The notes under the pieces were generated by a model. That model worked only from the letters and a program-made list of their open reading frames with translations, ran no database searches and had not been told where the DNA came from. Both the position numbers and the translations under genes were made by a program. Shown here in pieces: positions 1-8,927 of a stretch of 12,401 bases of DNA (its first letter is position 1; each line of letters opens with the position of its first letter). The stretch is from Tulasnella sp. 424 (Eukaryota > Basidiomycota > Agaricomycetes > Cantharellales > Tulasnellaceae), in contig WSUB01000408.1 in the NCBI GenBank assembly GCA_019633425.1, positions 1 to 12,401 on the forward strand. The letters are read 5' to 3'.

Positions 1-83
1 TCGGGAGCGAAGGAGGAGAGTCTCGGCGACCGGCGGAGCCGGTCGGCGAACTCGATGCCTTCGTGGGGAGGTCGCTTGGACAT
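1..83 (-). CDS. Possible gene start running off the left edge
   Basis: An ATG at 83-81 opens a frame that stays open to the window edge, about 27 codons. It begins MSKRPPHEGIEF and continues with an Arg/Ser-rich stretch (ADRLRRSPRLSSFAP). The base three before the ATG is A, which suits a eukaryotic start. The N-terminus is basic and hydrophilic, with no signal peptide or membrane segment. No family is recognised. It could also be an inner or later exon of the small gene at 739-373, which is read in the same direction. A GC-rich inverted repeat with 8-bp arms (27-45) lies inside the frame and is probably a by-product of the Arg codons. Confidence 0.3.
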   Translation of the reverse strand, partial: MSKRPPHEGIEFADRLRRSPRLSSFAP

Positions 84-131
84 CCTCTTGCGATTGAAGG
101 AATGATTGGGTAGTAATGAGCGATTCATCGC

Positions 132-389
132 CTAATTTACACTATAGCGGCGAGTAACCCCCTCGTCGCTCCTCAACAACCCTGCTTTCAAAAGCCGATA
201 AATGTAAACCTCGTTCTTCTGCGCTCGCGTGGTTGGTGTGATAACAAACAATAACCGATCGCAGCTCTCGGTTCTGCACCTTCCACCCAGCTCGAAGCAG
301 ACGATAACCCTGCCACCATTTCTTTCGTAATCTACGCTATGCCATGACGCTTTGGGGGACAGCATACTCGGGTTAACTTTCAGGAGCAT
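132..389 (-). CDS. Possible small open frame of 85 residues (weak)
   Basis: An ATG-started frame runs from 389 to a TAA at 132. It overlaps the end of the candidate gene at 739-373 by a few codons in another frame. The middle has a plausible mix of residues (RNGGRVIVCFELGGRC) and no low complexity. A second frame is also open through most of the same bases, so the openness is weak evidence. It could be a downstream exon of the neighbouring candidate gene if the GTGAGC at 411 is used as a donor. No family is recognised. Confidence 0.15.
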   Translation of the reverse strand: MLLKVNPSMLSPKASWHSVDYERNGGRVIVCFELGGRCRTESCDRLLFVITPTTRAQKNEVYIYRLLKAGLLRSDEGVTRRYSVN

Positions 390-739
390 CTTTGTGTAGG
401 ATCATGCTCACCATTTCATACGCGCGCCTCGTTTCCTCACTCAGTCGCTTTGTGCGGATATCCTCTTCATCAAGGTCAAGATTCACGCCCGGCCCAAGTG
501 AATAGCGGCATGTCAAACGACGGGAGCAGTCAAACCTTCTCGAGGTCCCTCCCTCGATTCAGTGCAACGTGAGCGTTGAACTAGTTGATGCTACCGTGGC
601 ATTGCGCTCGAAGCTAATGGGCGAAGGAGCCATACACTCACAATGGTGTCGGACTCGGATGAGGCGAAGGGGCACGGCCCTACCTATCAGTTACCAAGAT
701 TAAGTCAGTGTCATTGAAAATACCTTCATCCATGTCCAT
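373..739 (-). CDS. Small spliced acidic/helical protein (candidate)
   Basis: This is a splice model made by eye. Exon 1 is 739-724, starting ATG GAC ATG GAT GAA with a good context (AAC before the ATG). Exon 2 is 679-642, ending at a GTGAGT donor. Exon 3 starts at 552 after a CACTGA branch-like site. Introns are 44 and 89 nt and the joins keep frame. The product begins MDMDEGPCPF, then has a Cys/Arg-rich stretch (RRFDCSRRLTCRYSLG), then a charged helical segment (VNLDLDEEDIRTKRLSEETR). Reading through gives a stop at 375-373 and about 77 residues. A GTGAGC at 411-406 could instead be a donor to further exons. The charged helix looks truly coding by composition. I do not recognise the family. 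The 44-nt intron is short and weakens the first join. Confidence 0.4.
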
Positions 740-819
740 GTTCCCGCGATGACATGATTTGGTATCCTTTGCCACACGTCACTACTTTGCTTTTGATTCC
801 ACCACCGACGACCAATGGA

Positions 820-1445
820 TCAAGTTAAGTGGAAGAGGACATCGAATGAGAGAAAGAGAGAGGAGACATAACCCGAAAGAGGAAGTGGGCGAACCCGTGC
901 GGGGTCATTAATATTGCCCAGCAGCCACACTCCCTCTCTCACACCACACTCCGTGATCGTAACGTCGTTCGTGAGAGTGTCACAAGTGCCACGTCGTGTA
1001 CGGGCGTTGAAGGTGACCAAAGAAAGCATGCATTTTACAAAGAACATCCAATACAGTGCGAGAACAGCCAAGGCGAGTACGAGGACAGCGAGAGGAGAGA
1101 AAGGGCATACTTCAGCGACCGCAATACGGCAGTCGGCTGAGGCATGCCAAGACGGGAAAGAGTCCACAATAAATATAAGAGAAAACGAAACGAGACCGGA
1201 CTTATGGAGAGCGTAACCAACCGAACGGAGACGTTACAAATGAGGCGGTGATTTACAGACGTGCAGCAGGGAAAACGAGCAATAAGCAAGAATAAAGACG
1301 AGAGGGAAAAGAGAAATAAAACGCCGAGCACGGCAATGATTTGACTAATTGATGCTGACAGAAGACTGAAGTGAGCGAAAGCGGGCTGAGCAGGTGGAAT
1401 AACAATAAGAGCTGATGATGAAAATGTATCGTGACTAGAGGGAAT
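820..1445 (-). CDS. Candidate multi-pass membrane protein, 5' end unresolved
   Basis: Two open stretches join in frame across a 56-nt intron (1256-1201, donor GTAAAT, acceptor CATAAG, TAAC-like branch site). The upstream exon (about 1445-1257) encodes a hydrophobic segment containing SQIIAVLGVLFLFSLSSLFL, a clear membrane helix. The downstream exon (1200-820) has a shorter hydrophobic run (GLVSFSLIFIVDSF), a loop with Cys and His, and a second strong helix (PLAVLVLALAVLALYWMFF) followed by a basic stretch (NARTRR). Spacing of three hydrophobic segments is loosely like small fungal membrane proteins such as MARVEL-type ones, but I cannot show homology. No in-frame ATG is visible, so the start must lie in an unseen upstream exon, or these are the last exons of the larger gene upstream on the same strand. 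Confidence 0.38.
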
Positions 1446-1555
1446 GGAGAATACAATGACGGTTTACGAGGTGTACGCGCTACGAGAGGAAATAGACGAT
1501 TCAGCTACCACCAAACATTCGAGTCCTACGAGACTTGAAGATACCTCATCGAGTC

Positions 1556-4104
1556 TTAAACGCTTAACACGTCTGTGTTGTTCGAGACTGGGGCGCGTCG
1601 CAGGGAATGATCGAATCCGACGACGCTGGCGGGAGAAACCGTGAGCCATATCTCTTAGACAAAGGGACTTGGTGACAGGAACTTACTATCCATACACAAG
1701 CGCACTCATAGCAGTCGCACGGTAAAGCTGGCGAGAACCAACCATGGCATAGAAGCGGAGCTGCCCCTCGGTCTTTGCCACGTCAAAAGGCCGACCGGAC
1801 GAGACGTCCACTACGACTACGGGAGAGCGGTAGTCCGTGGAATAACGAGGGTTGCTACTTGAAACGGAAGTGAGAATTCACCGTCAGATGACCACAGAAA
1901 TTGCAAGGTACTAAGATAGTATACGTACCGTAAGGCCTGTCCCTCGGCTCGTTCAGCGCTGCTGCCACTTGGATCCTGAGAGCTCGGCTGAACCCTCTGG
2001 GACTCCTTTCTCTCGACTTCCTTATGTTTGGAGGATAGGGGAGGTGGAGGTGCTCGCCGTGGAGGAGGACTAGCGCACCGAAGGGTCTGAGGTGAAACAG
2101 CAGGGTTCATGGGGAGGCAAGGGCGGACGGTGCGGTCCGACTCGGTTGAAGTAGCGATGGAGTTGTTAGGCCTATGTGAAATAGACCGTTGGGCTCCAGT
2201 TGCCTCCACCCCCGCATCCCCGGGAATGCCGAACCTCGACGACGCTCGCTCCGAGTCGTCACCCTGGTTTGCCGCGACAGGTTGATGGCTTTCGGACGCT
2301 TCCTCCTCGCTGTCGCTACTCGCACTAGATAACAATCTACTCCTCAAGACCATGACCGATACGACGCTGGGCCCGGTCTCGAGTCTGGGTGTATCGTCAT
2401 TCTGAGGCTGAAGCTCACTGGTAATGGGTCCCTGCTCCGCGGCACCGCTGATGGGGATGGCCCCGTCATGGACACATAATGCGACGACTGGGTGATGAGC
2501 TGGGAGTAACTTAAAGTTGTTAGACCAATCGTCGGTTTTGAGTGTCGTCGGTTTCTGGGAGGGGAGGGGTTCTGCGGACTGGAGACGCTCCGATTGCGAC
2601 AGCAGTACGGAACCCTTGACGCTTGTATCGTTCTTTGCATCTCTGGCGAGGGTGTCCATTCCGATAGACGTATTATCTGCGGGAATAGAACCTTTTGCGC
2701 AAGCCAAGGCGATGTCCGTTCGCGAGATCGTTCGGGCGTTTTGGCCCCTGTGGACGATGGTTGCACGAGCTCGGTTGTCGTACGTGATGAGGGGCTCGAC
2801 GTTACGGAAGGGTTGAGCTGAAGATAATATCTGTCGGACAATAGTGGTTTTGCTTTCCGACTGTGACTGTTGCCCTTGGGGTAGGTCTCGTTGGCCGGCG
2901 TGATGTCGATCGCCAAAGTTGAGGTCGGGAGTGCCGCGACTCCCTAGGTTCACGGGCGAGTTGCAATATTCGGCCACTTCATTCGTTGAGGAGAAGGGAC
3001 GCTGGAAGCGGTAGAGAAGAGAGGTCGCTAATCAGTGAACTGCAGACATTCAAACTCAAGCGAGGCGTACCGAGGTCGGTTTTGAATCCTTTGGTGGCAG
3101 TGGTGGGGGGTTTCCCTAGACGTCTCGTAAGCGAAGAACGACGATTTATCTTGCTAGCAAGCAAACTGACCGATGAGTCCCCCGAGCTTCGCAAAAACAA
3201 TGAGAATAGTCTCGCGCCAGGTCCATCGGGCGGATTCTGATATTCAGTGCCACAGTGGTGAACTGACGATTCAGTCTGAAAAGAAATGACCCGCAGCGCT
3301 CACAATTCTTGGCTTTTACAGAGGCCGAAGCTTCGTCAGTTTGTCTATTTCGACGGCGGAGGGTGATGCCTTTGAAGAGACTGAAGGGGACCTTCGAGAT
3401 GGGGGTGGACGAGGAATTGCTCTCCTCTCGACGAGAGGATCGCGTTCAAGAAGTGAAATGAAACATGTCTGGAAGGTGAATTTGCTTGGCGCAGCGAGGT
3501 TGGTATCGGAAGGACAGTTGCTGGCGAGCGATGAAGGTGAGGGAATAGGGGCTGGTGGGCTAAACACGCTAAACAGGAAGTGGGGTGACGCGTTTTTATA
3601 GTCACACGCTTGAGCCACCACCGTGCACTGCTGCAAACAGGGATTCGACGATTGCCATTAGAACTGAAGTTTGATACGCGATGCAGATTAACAGAATAGT
3701 CTAATCGCGGGTACTGTCTTAAAGCCCCATTCCACAGTAGGCTGCCGGGCCCGGCAGAAGATTCCTTGCTCGGTGCCCCGTAACGAACGGCAATGGCATG
3801 GTTTAGTACCCTCCATCGCACCTCGTTACCTTACTTCCAATTTCACCACCAATAAAAATCGATGCCAAGACCACCACGACGGAAATGAGTAACAGAAAGG
3901 AGAGGACGAGGCTGACGAAGACCCCGCGAAGACTATTGACGGAGGAGGGAACGCCAAAAAAGCAGGAGAAGTGAACAGGTCAGACGCTTCGACAGTGTTG
4001 ATGCTCCCATTCGTGGGCTTTTTGACGTTGACAATTACTCGATCGAGGGTTTGACATTGGGCTTTGTAGGAGTCCGTGAACGCAAATGCAGATACGATGC
4101 CGTA
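1556..4104 (-). CDS. Multi-exon single-pass membrane protein with long Ser/Pro-rich tail (candidate, frame break)
   Basis: By-eye exons: 4104-3830, 3764-3678, 3630-3355, 3275-3171, 3115-3071, 3001-1929, 1857-1687, 1625-1556. Most joins have good donors (GTCAGT, GTACGT, GTAAGT) and branch sites (TACTAAA, CTGAT, CTGAC) and keep frame. The 3354 donor (GTCGAA) is weak. The first exon encodes a juxtamembrane segment (DRVIVNVKKPTNGSINTVEA), then a strong membrane helix (VFVSLVLSFLLLISVVVVLA). The rest, more than 500 residues, is Ser/Pro/Arg-rich and mostly disordered, with PPPLPPKDSKP, SPPAPIPSPSS and RRAPPPPL stretches. It ends in a folded-looking segment (VVVVDVSSGRPFDVAKTEGQ, then LRFYAMVGSRQLYRATAM). 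This suggests an outside N-terminus and a signalling or scaffolding tail inside, as in fungal wall-sensor or bud-site membrane proteins; that is inference. The 5' end is unresolved. The first exon needs one more T in the run at 3956-3961 to join its two halves. A weak 53-nt intron is an alternative. Confidence 0.5.
3742..3757. repeat. Perfect 16-bp palindrome CTGCCGGGCCCGGCAG
   Basis: The 16 bases equal their own reverse complement. They fall within the exon 3764-3678 of the candidate membrane protein gene and encode a Gly/Pro-rich stretch (AGPGS). It may be only a result of GC-rich codons. A dimeric regulator site is possible but nothing else supports it. Confidence 0.5.
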
Positions 4105-4546
4105 CTGACGAAGCGGAAACCATTACGAAAGATTACTCCCTCATCTGTACTCTGTAAAGAATACATTGTGTTTGTGACTAAGATGCACGCTACTACAGTC
4201 TTCGGACACTTAGAGTATCTAGTAGAGGGTGTCCGCGTATGATTATTATGGCCAAGCAACCCTCTTGTCGCCCGTCGGCGACGTTGCAAGTTGTACAAGG
4301 CTTGAAGAGCTCGATAAGAACGCTCTGGAAGTACGGGTTGCCGGTACAAATCTGCTGAAAAGTGATCGGGACTGCCGGCGGAAGCTCTGATCGAGGAGGG
4401 AGGAGCGTATTTGGATCGATGTGTGGAGTTGCTGGGAATGAGTGCAGGGGACATGTGGGTGGAATTTGGGAGATTTGTATGTTGAAGCGATGGATGCGAT
4501 CACTGCTTCGAGCGCCTGAGACGCCTTTGCAGGAGGCACTAACCAT
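4105..4546. other. Unassigned stretch between the membrane-protein gene and the septin fragment
   Basis: No gene is firmly supported here. On the minus strand a Pro- and Cys-containing frame (around 4450-4200, including ITFQQICTGNPYFQSVLIEL) could be the missing outer-domain exon of the membrane protein gene downstream. An acceptor-like CTTTACAG lies near 4160. On the plus strand I found no septin P-loop (GxxxxGKS/T) in any frame, which is why the septin at 4547 is called truncated. Confidence 0.3.
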
Positions 4547-5112
4547 ATGAACAAGCTGAGCGAAGTCCATTATCGCCAAGGCCGACTCTCTCACTCTGGA
4601 GGAACGTGAAGTGTTCAAGAACAACATCCGGGACGGAGATGCAATATAACAGCATTCGCCTATACCCCTTCGACACTGATGAGGATGACCCAGAGGAACT
4701 TGCGTTGAACGAGACCATCCGAGTGAGTGACGTCTTCGCTGGAGAACGGGGATGCTTGCTAAAGCTAGCTGCAGAACATTACTTCTTTCGCAGTCGTTGG
4801 TTCTGAGGGCAATGTTCTCAACGATGGCAAGCTCGTTTGTGGCCGAAAGAACAAGTGGCCATGGGGTGTCATCAACGCGGAAGATGAAACACACTGCGAG
4901 TTCGTTCACCTCAGGAACTTCCTGACGAGGTATGATCTGTTTTCCTACCAGTAACTAGTTTGACGGGATGGGCTGATCACCTTTCTATGTTCAGGACTCA
5001 CCTTCAGGACCTTACTGAAACCACTGCCCAGATGCATTACGAGGCATTTCGTTCGAAGCAGCTCCTTGCCCTCAAGGACGCCTCCGCTCGGCCCGCCCAA
5101 GGCTCTGCCTAG
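4547..5112 (+). pseudogene. Septin fragment (Cdc10-like), 5'-truncated and frameshifted
   Basis: Septins are GTPases that form filaments at the cell cortex and septum. The fragment starts near a remnant MNKLSEV (4547). It continues with the G4 motif AKAD (4575-4586) and DSLTLEEREVFKNNIR. After a frame break at 4635-4636 comes EMQYNSIRLYPFD, then a 52-nt intron (4723-4774, GTGAGT/GCAG). Next is the septin-unique region SFAVVGSEGNVLNDG, then KNKWPWGVINAEDETHCEF and VHLRNFLTR. A 65-nt intron follows (4930-4994), then THLQDLTETTAQMHYEAFRS and a stop at 5110-5112. The end lacks a long coiled coil, which favours the Cdc10 group. Missing are G1 (P-loop) and G3, about the first half of a normal septin. 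About a dozen bases appear lost between SEV and IIAKAD, where septins usually have a VNVIP-like strand. The introns are kept, so this is a copy of genomic DNA, not of an mRNA. It faces the kinase-TPR gene tail to tail. Confidence 0.78.
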
Positions 5113-5813
5113 GTAAGAGTCCCACCTGAGATAGCTTGTGGGAGGCGAGGATAGCTCGTTCTCCTTCCTCTCACCCACCAACAATTGCCCCGATCGTTGA
5201 TTACGCCCATATAGAGGTCGTCTGTTACCATTTCCTACCCTTGTCTCCCGTCTCCGAGTAGGTCACTTCTTTAAGGCGATCGTCCCCGGGGATTCTGAGC
5301 CCTTACTTCTTTCTCATAGTACCCTAAAAGCTAGCGTTGGCTGCGCCTCACCTACCTTCCTTTCGCCTTCTCTGCTCCTATTTATGCCATGTGCGTTCTC
5401 TCAATGCCATGCTTCCTCCGAAAAGATGACCCGTGAGCAGAGCGCTCAGAGTCGAGCAAATGAATGCCGAAGTAAAACCACCTTCTGGAATTGTTGTATC
5501 CCGATCTCAGTTGTCTGGTGAAATGAACGCATTGCAGCTCGAGCATTCGGATATATAAGGGCCTAACGACCTGCAACGAAGAACCTGCTTCAGCGCATTT
5601 TGAGTACATGAAGTGCTCTTGGATAGCACAAAGGGGCGTCTATAACAAATATATGGAAACTACCGTACATCGAATGATGGTTCACGGCGAAAGCCTTATA
5701 AAGGGGAGGTTATGTAAGAGTGTAGAGATGTTATGTTATGGATGAGTTTTGCTCCCGTGACGCAACAGTTTGCTGTTGGGAGGTATCATCTGTGTCATCG
5801 ATGCTACCAATGG
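5113..5813. other. Convergent intergenic region
   Basis: This lies between the stop of the septin fragment and the stop of the kinase-TPR gene, so both 3' UTRs should be here. It begins with pyrimidine-rich sequence (about 5160-5400), which may be copied septin 3' UTR. I see no convincing gene, no clear AATAAA-type signal on either strand, and no repeat shared with the rest of the window. Confidence 0.5.
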
Positions 5814-8590
5814 TCACCGGCCCAGATCATGGCCGAGTCGAGTGTATATTTTTTGCGCTTCGATGAATGACTCTTCGGCCTGTGTGTATTTGGATTGAAG
5901 GCGGTAGACCTCTCCCAGGCCATCCAACGTGTTCGCTCGGCCGTGCTCGTCACCGAGGCGAGTGTATATTTCTTGCGCTTGGGTGAACGACTCTTCGGCC
6001 TGGGTGTATTTGGATTGAAGGCGGTAGACGTTTCCCAGACCATCCGACGTGTTCGCTTGGCCCAGGTCATCACCGAGGCGAGTGTATATTCTTTGCGCTT
6101 GGGTGAACGACTCTTCGGCCTGGGTGTATTTGGATTGAAGGCGGTAGACGTCTCCCAGGCCATCCAACGTGTTCGCTCGGCCCAAGTCATCACCGAGGCG
6201 AGTGTATATTATTTGCGCTTGGGTGAACGACTCTTCGGCCTGAGTGTATTTGGATTGAAGGCGGTAGACGTCTCCTAGGCTATTCAATGTGTTCGCTCGG
6301 CCCTGGCGATTACCGAGGCGACTGTGTATTCTTTGCGCTTGGGTGAACAAATTTTCGGCCTGGGTGTATTTGGATTGAAGGCGGTAGACGTCTCCCAGGC
6401 TATTCAACGCGTTCGCGAGGCCCAGGTCATTACCGAGGCGAGTGTATATTCTTTGCGCCCGGGTGAACGACTCTTGGGCCTGGATGTATTTGGATTGAAG
6501 GCAGTAGACGTTTCCCAGGCCATCCCACGTGTTCGCTCGGCCCAGGGCATCATTGAGGCGAGTGTATATTCTTTGCGCTTGAGTGAACAACTCTTCGGCC
6601 TGGGTGAATTTGGATTGAAGGCGGTAGACGTCTCCGAGGCTATTCAACGTGTTCGCGAGACCCTGGCCATTACCGCGGCGAGTGTATATTCCTTGCGCTT
6701 GGGTGAACGACTCCTGGGCTTGGGTGTATTTGGATTGAAGACGGTAGACGTTTCCCAGGCTATTCAACGTGCTCGCTCGGCCCTGGTTATCACCGAGGTG
6801 AGTATATATTCTTTCCGCTCGGGTGAACGACTCTTCGGCCTGGGTGTATTTGGATTGAAGGCGGTAGACGTCTCCCAGGCAATCCAGCGTGTTCGCTCGG
6901 CCGTGGTCATCACCGATGCGAGTGTATATTTCTTGCGCTTGGGTGAACGACTCTTCGGCCTGAGTATATTTGGATTGAAAACGGTAGACCTTTCCCAGAC
7001 CATTCAACGCGTTTGCGGCCGCTAACTGGAGGCCTGAGGATCTCGCGATAGACAGTGCTTGCTGAAACAATAAGGCAGCATTTCCATCGTTCTCCTGGCT
7101 GAGTTGCACAAAACCCGACGCCACTAACAGCCCGGCGGGTAAGGCCTCGGGAGCCGAAGGCTTCCCACGTGATGGGGGAATCGACGGCTGAAAGGAGGTG
7201 TACATTAATGACGTTCGCGTCGAAATCAGTGGGGGACTCACGATCCACCTTAGCTGACTACAGCGCTGAGCAACGGTAGGTCTGGCTTTGGAATCGAACG
7301 CCCAACAATCCTTCATCAGGTTACAAAGTCCGACGATCTGCCCCAGTTGAGCATCTTCGCGAGCCGAAGGAACGTCTCCTTGGATCACCATCAGTGTTAT
7401 AGCGCCTGCTGACTCGAGTTCGGCAAATGGAAGTTTGTCGGTTATGACCTAGCAAGGGTCAGTTGAGGGGATTCAGCGATTACAGCTCGGATCCAGAGGA
7501 TTTGCGGGTGAACCTACCTCCCAGCAGATCCAGCTGCCTGCCCAGATATCACTCGACAAACGGGGACGTTGCCCACATACAACCTCAGGGGGCGCCCAAC
7601 GGAGGGACCACGCGGGCCCTGTCAACGTTAACTGATTCTTAACCGCAGCGACATGTATTTGGGGGCAATCTTGCTCCATGATCGGATCATTTCCTTGGAC
7701 CTCTCGGTCACTCTCTTCGTCCACGCCCCCTTCTTCTAGCTCAGTAATTGCACGGGCCGAGCCAAAGTCGGTAATAATCGCGCGATAAGACGCGCTAACT
7801 AGAATGTTGAACTAAGGCAACGTTCAGTGAGACGACAGGCCTAAAATAAGTGTAGATCGACTAACTGACCGATTTAAGGTCGCCATGGCAAATCGGTGGT
7901 TGGCGGGTATGTAGGTACTTGATACCCTCAAATGTATCCTGGATCTGGAATAAACACGTGATTGGCTGGTCCCGAGTCTCCTACATAGACGAGTTTCGCT
8001 TACAAGTGAAACGCGTTCCTGAATTTGCCATTCCCCGGTGGCAAGGAAATTCGCTAATATTTCCGTTCGGTTCCCAGGACATGACTATCCAGGCCTTTCC
8101 GTTTTTGAGGTCTTCGACAAACCCGATCAATCGGACGATATTTTGATGTGACAGCCCAACCATCACCTCTACTTCGTGGACAAATTCCTAGGTGAAATTC
8201 GTAAGCGTTGCATAGCAAGCAATAGGTATGATCATCCCTACTCTAGAGAGCTTTGGTTGTTTCGTAGCGTCGCCCCGTCGGAGCTTCCTCACCGCCACCA
8301 CCTCCCCACCTTTGCGCCGACTCCGTATGCTTCGTTTGAACGTCGCCTTTGCCACGTCGGCCTTGCCTCCACTTCCAACAGATTCCGCTGAAGAAAAAAT
8401 GATTGCTCTTGAAGAGATCCTGAAGCTCGAAAGACCATCGAGTCTTTCCCGCTGCGGCATTCTTGTCAGCAGTCGAAATTCCATGAGAATGATAGATACG
8501 ACTCACTACAGACTGTTTCTTCGGTGCTGTTTCTTGAGCAACTGCATGTACCCCGTCTTCATGTACGGCTAGGACGTCGTCTTGGTCCAT
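5814..8590 (-). CDS. TKL-like protein kinase with C-terminal TPR array, one-base frameshift in the kinase domain
   Basis: Seven exons: 8590-8507, 8451-8242, 8187-8004, 7944-7870, 7811-7518, 7448-7242, 7187-5814. Introns of 54-69 nt have clean GT/AG ends, all phase 0. The product would be about 808 residues and intracellular. Kinase landmarks in order: glycine loop GSGGKADVAKA; beta-3 VVAVRKLRRGD; alpha-C HEVEVM with LSHQNIVRLIGF; hinge IVMSWEPNG; catalytic loop HGDLKSFNILV; DFGSARA; APPEVV; SSDIWAGSWICWEV; DCWAFDSKARPT. Catalytic Asp, Asn and DFG are present, so the ancestral enzyme should phosphorylate Ser/Thr. The VAIK lysine position reads Arg, followed by Lys. After a linker come ten 40-residue TPRs, a protein-binding scaffold. 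Exon 3 is 184 nt: one extra C at 8045-8046 shifts frame between NISEF and the conserved TGEWQIQERVSL, so as read the protein stops before the catalytic loop. Either a recent mutation or an assembly error explains this. The start at 8590 is uncertain; homologous-looking sequence continues upstream in another frame. Confidence 0.85.
5817..7016 (-). repeat. Ten tandem 120-bp units encoding TPRs
   Basis: The array is exactly 1,200 bp: ten units of 120 bp, each coding 40 residues, with no change of length. The consensus starts A-N-T-L-[DN]-[GS]-L-G-[DN]-V-Y-R-L-Q-S-K-Y-T-Q-A and continues EESFTQAQRIYTRLGDDLGR. TPR signature positions (L/G/Y in helix A; Y, A, A/F in helix B) are kept in every unit. 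Forty residues is longer than the canonical 34 and matches kinesin-light-chain/NPHP3-style (TPR_10/TPR_12) repeats. Bases coding LQSK are almost invariant, including silent positions. Units mix two forms, LNSLG and LDGLG, in mosaic order. This points to recent tandem duplication and unequal exchange. The stop directly follows unit ten. Long open frames on the opposite strand here are by-products of the repeat. Confidence 0.92.
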
Positions 8591-8594
8591 ATTT

Positions 8595-8927
8595 TCATTC
8601 GTCGTGGGGATTTGAAACCTCGGAATGGGGATCCGAACCCAAAGGTTGCGAGCTGGCTCGAGGATCCTTGAGAGAGGTCTCTGCATCGGAAAAAAAAGTT
8701 TGAAGTATTTCGTCTATTCGATCTTGTTGCGAGTCGAGCGGGCTGGGGCAGGAGCAGTGACTATAGTAGACGGAAATATGAGGTGGTTCACAGACGAGTG
8801 GTGGAACCGCCTTCGAGTCAGCGTAGCGTCGGTGTGGTTGAGGCTCGCTGTTTCCTGTCCCGAACGGCATGTTTGTGGCTTGCGGCCTCGTGATATGCTC
8901 GATAGGCTGTAAGAAAGTCAGCGCCAC
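8595..8927 (-). other. Probable 5' coding part of the kinase gene in another frame
   Basis: Upstream of the kinase start at 8590 an open frame runs from 8927 to a TGA at 8597-8595. Its last part (SQQDRIDEILQTFFSDAETS, then LKDPRASSQPLGSDPHSEVS) is charged, helical, then Ser/Pro-rich, as expected for the N-terminal region before such a kinase domain. It would join the kinase frame if one base were dropped near the TGA, or if the eight-T run at 8692-8699 had a different length. No usable intron is visible between the two. The gene may therefore start upstream and carry a second frame break, or truly start at 8590. A CCCCAG acceptor-like site near 8743 could also mark an exon start. Confidence 0.35.

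Noticed and set aside
27..45. GC-rich inverted repeat CGACCGGC/GCCGGTCG as a terminator or regulatory hairpin
   Set aside because: It lies in an apparent coding frame with Arg codons in a eukaryote; no supporting context.
1817..2977. A 386-codon intron-less gene starting at a GTG at 2977
   Set aside because: GTG starts are not expected here. A CTTCCAG acceptor at 3002 and a GTACGT donor at 1928 show that this stretch is an internal exon, and the frame's last part is intron.
4193..4909. A 238-codon minus-strand frame across the septin fragment
   Set aside because: From 4547 to 4909 the plus strand carries clear septin sequence with splice sites, so the minus frame there is its shadow; only the part below about 4450 could be real.
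5895..7025. Long plus-strand open frames (127 and 233 codons) with a repeated LRLGERLFGLGVFGLKAVDV-like unit
   Set aside because: They are the reverse strand of the TPR array. The minus-strand reading has the TPR consensus, correct splicing from the kinase exons and a stop right after unit ten.
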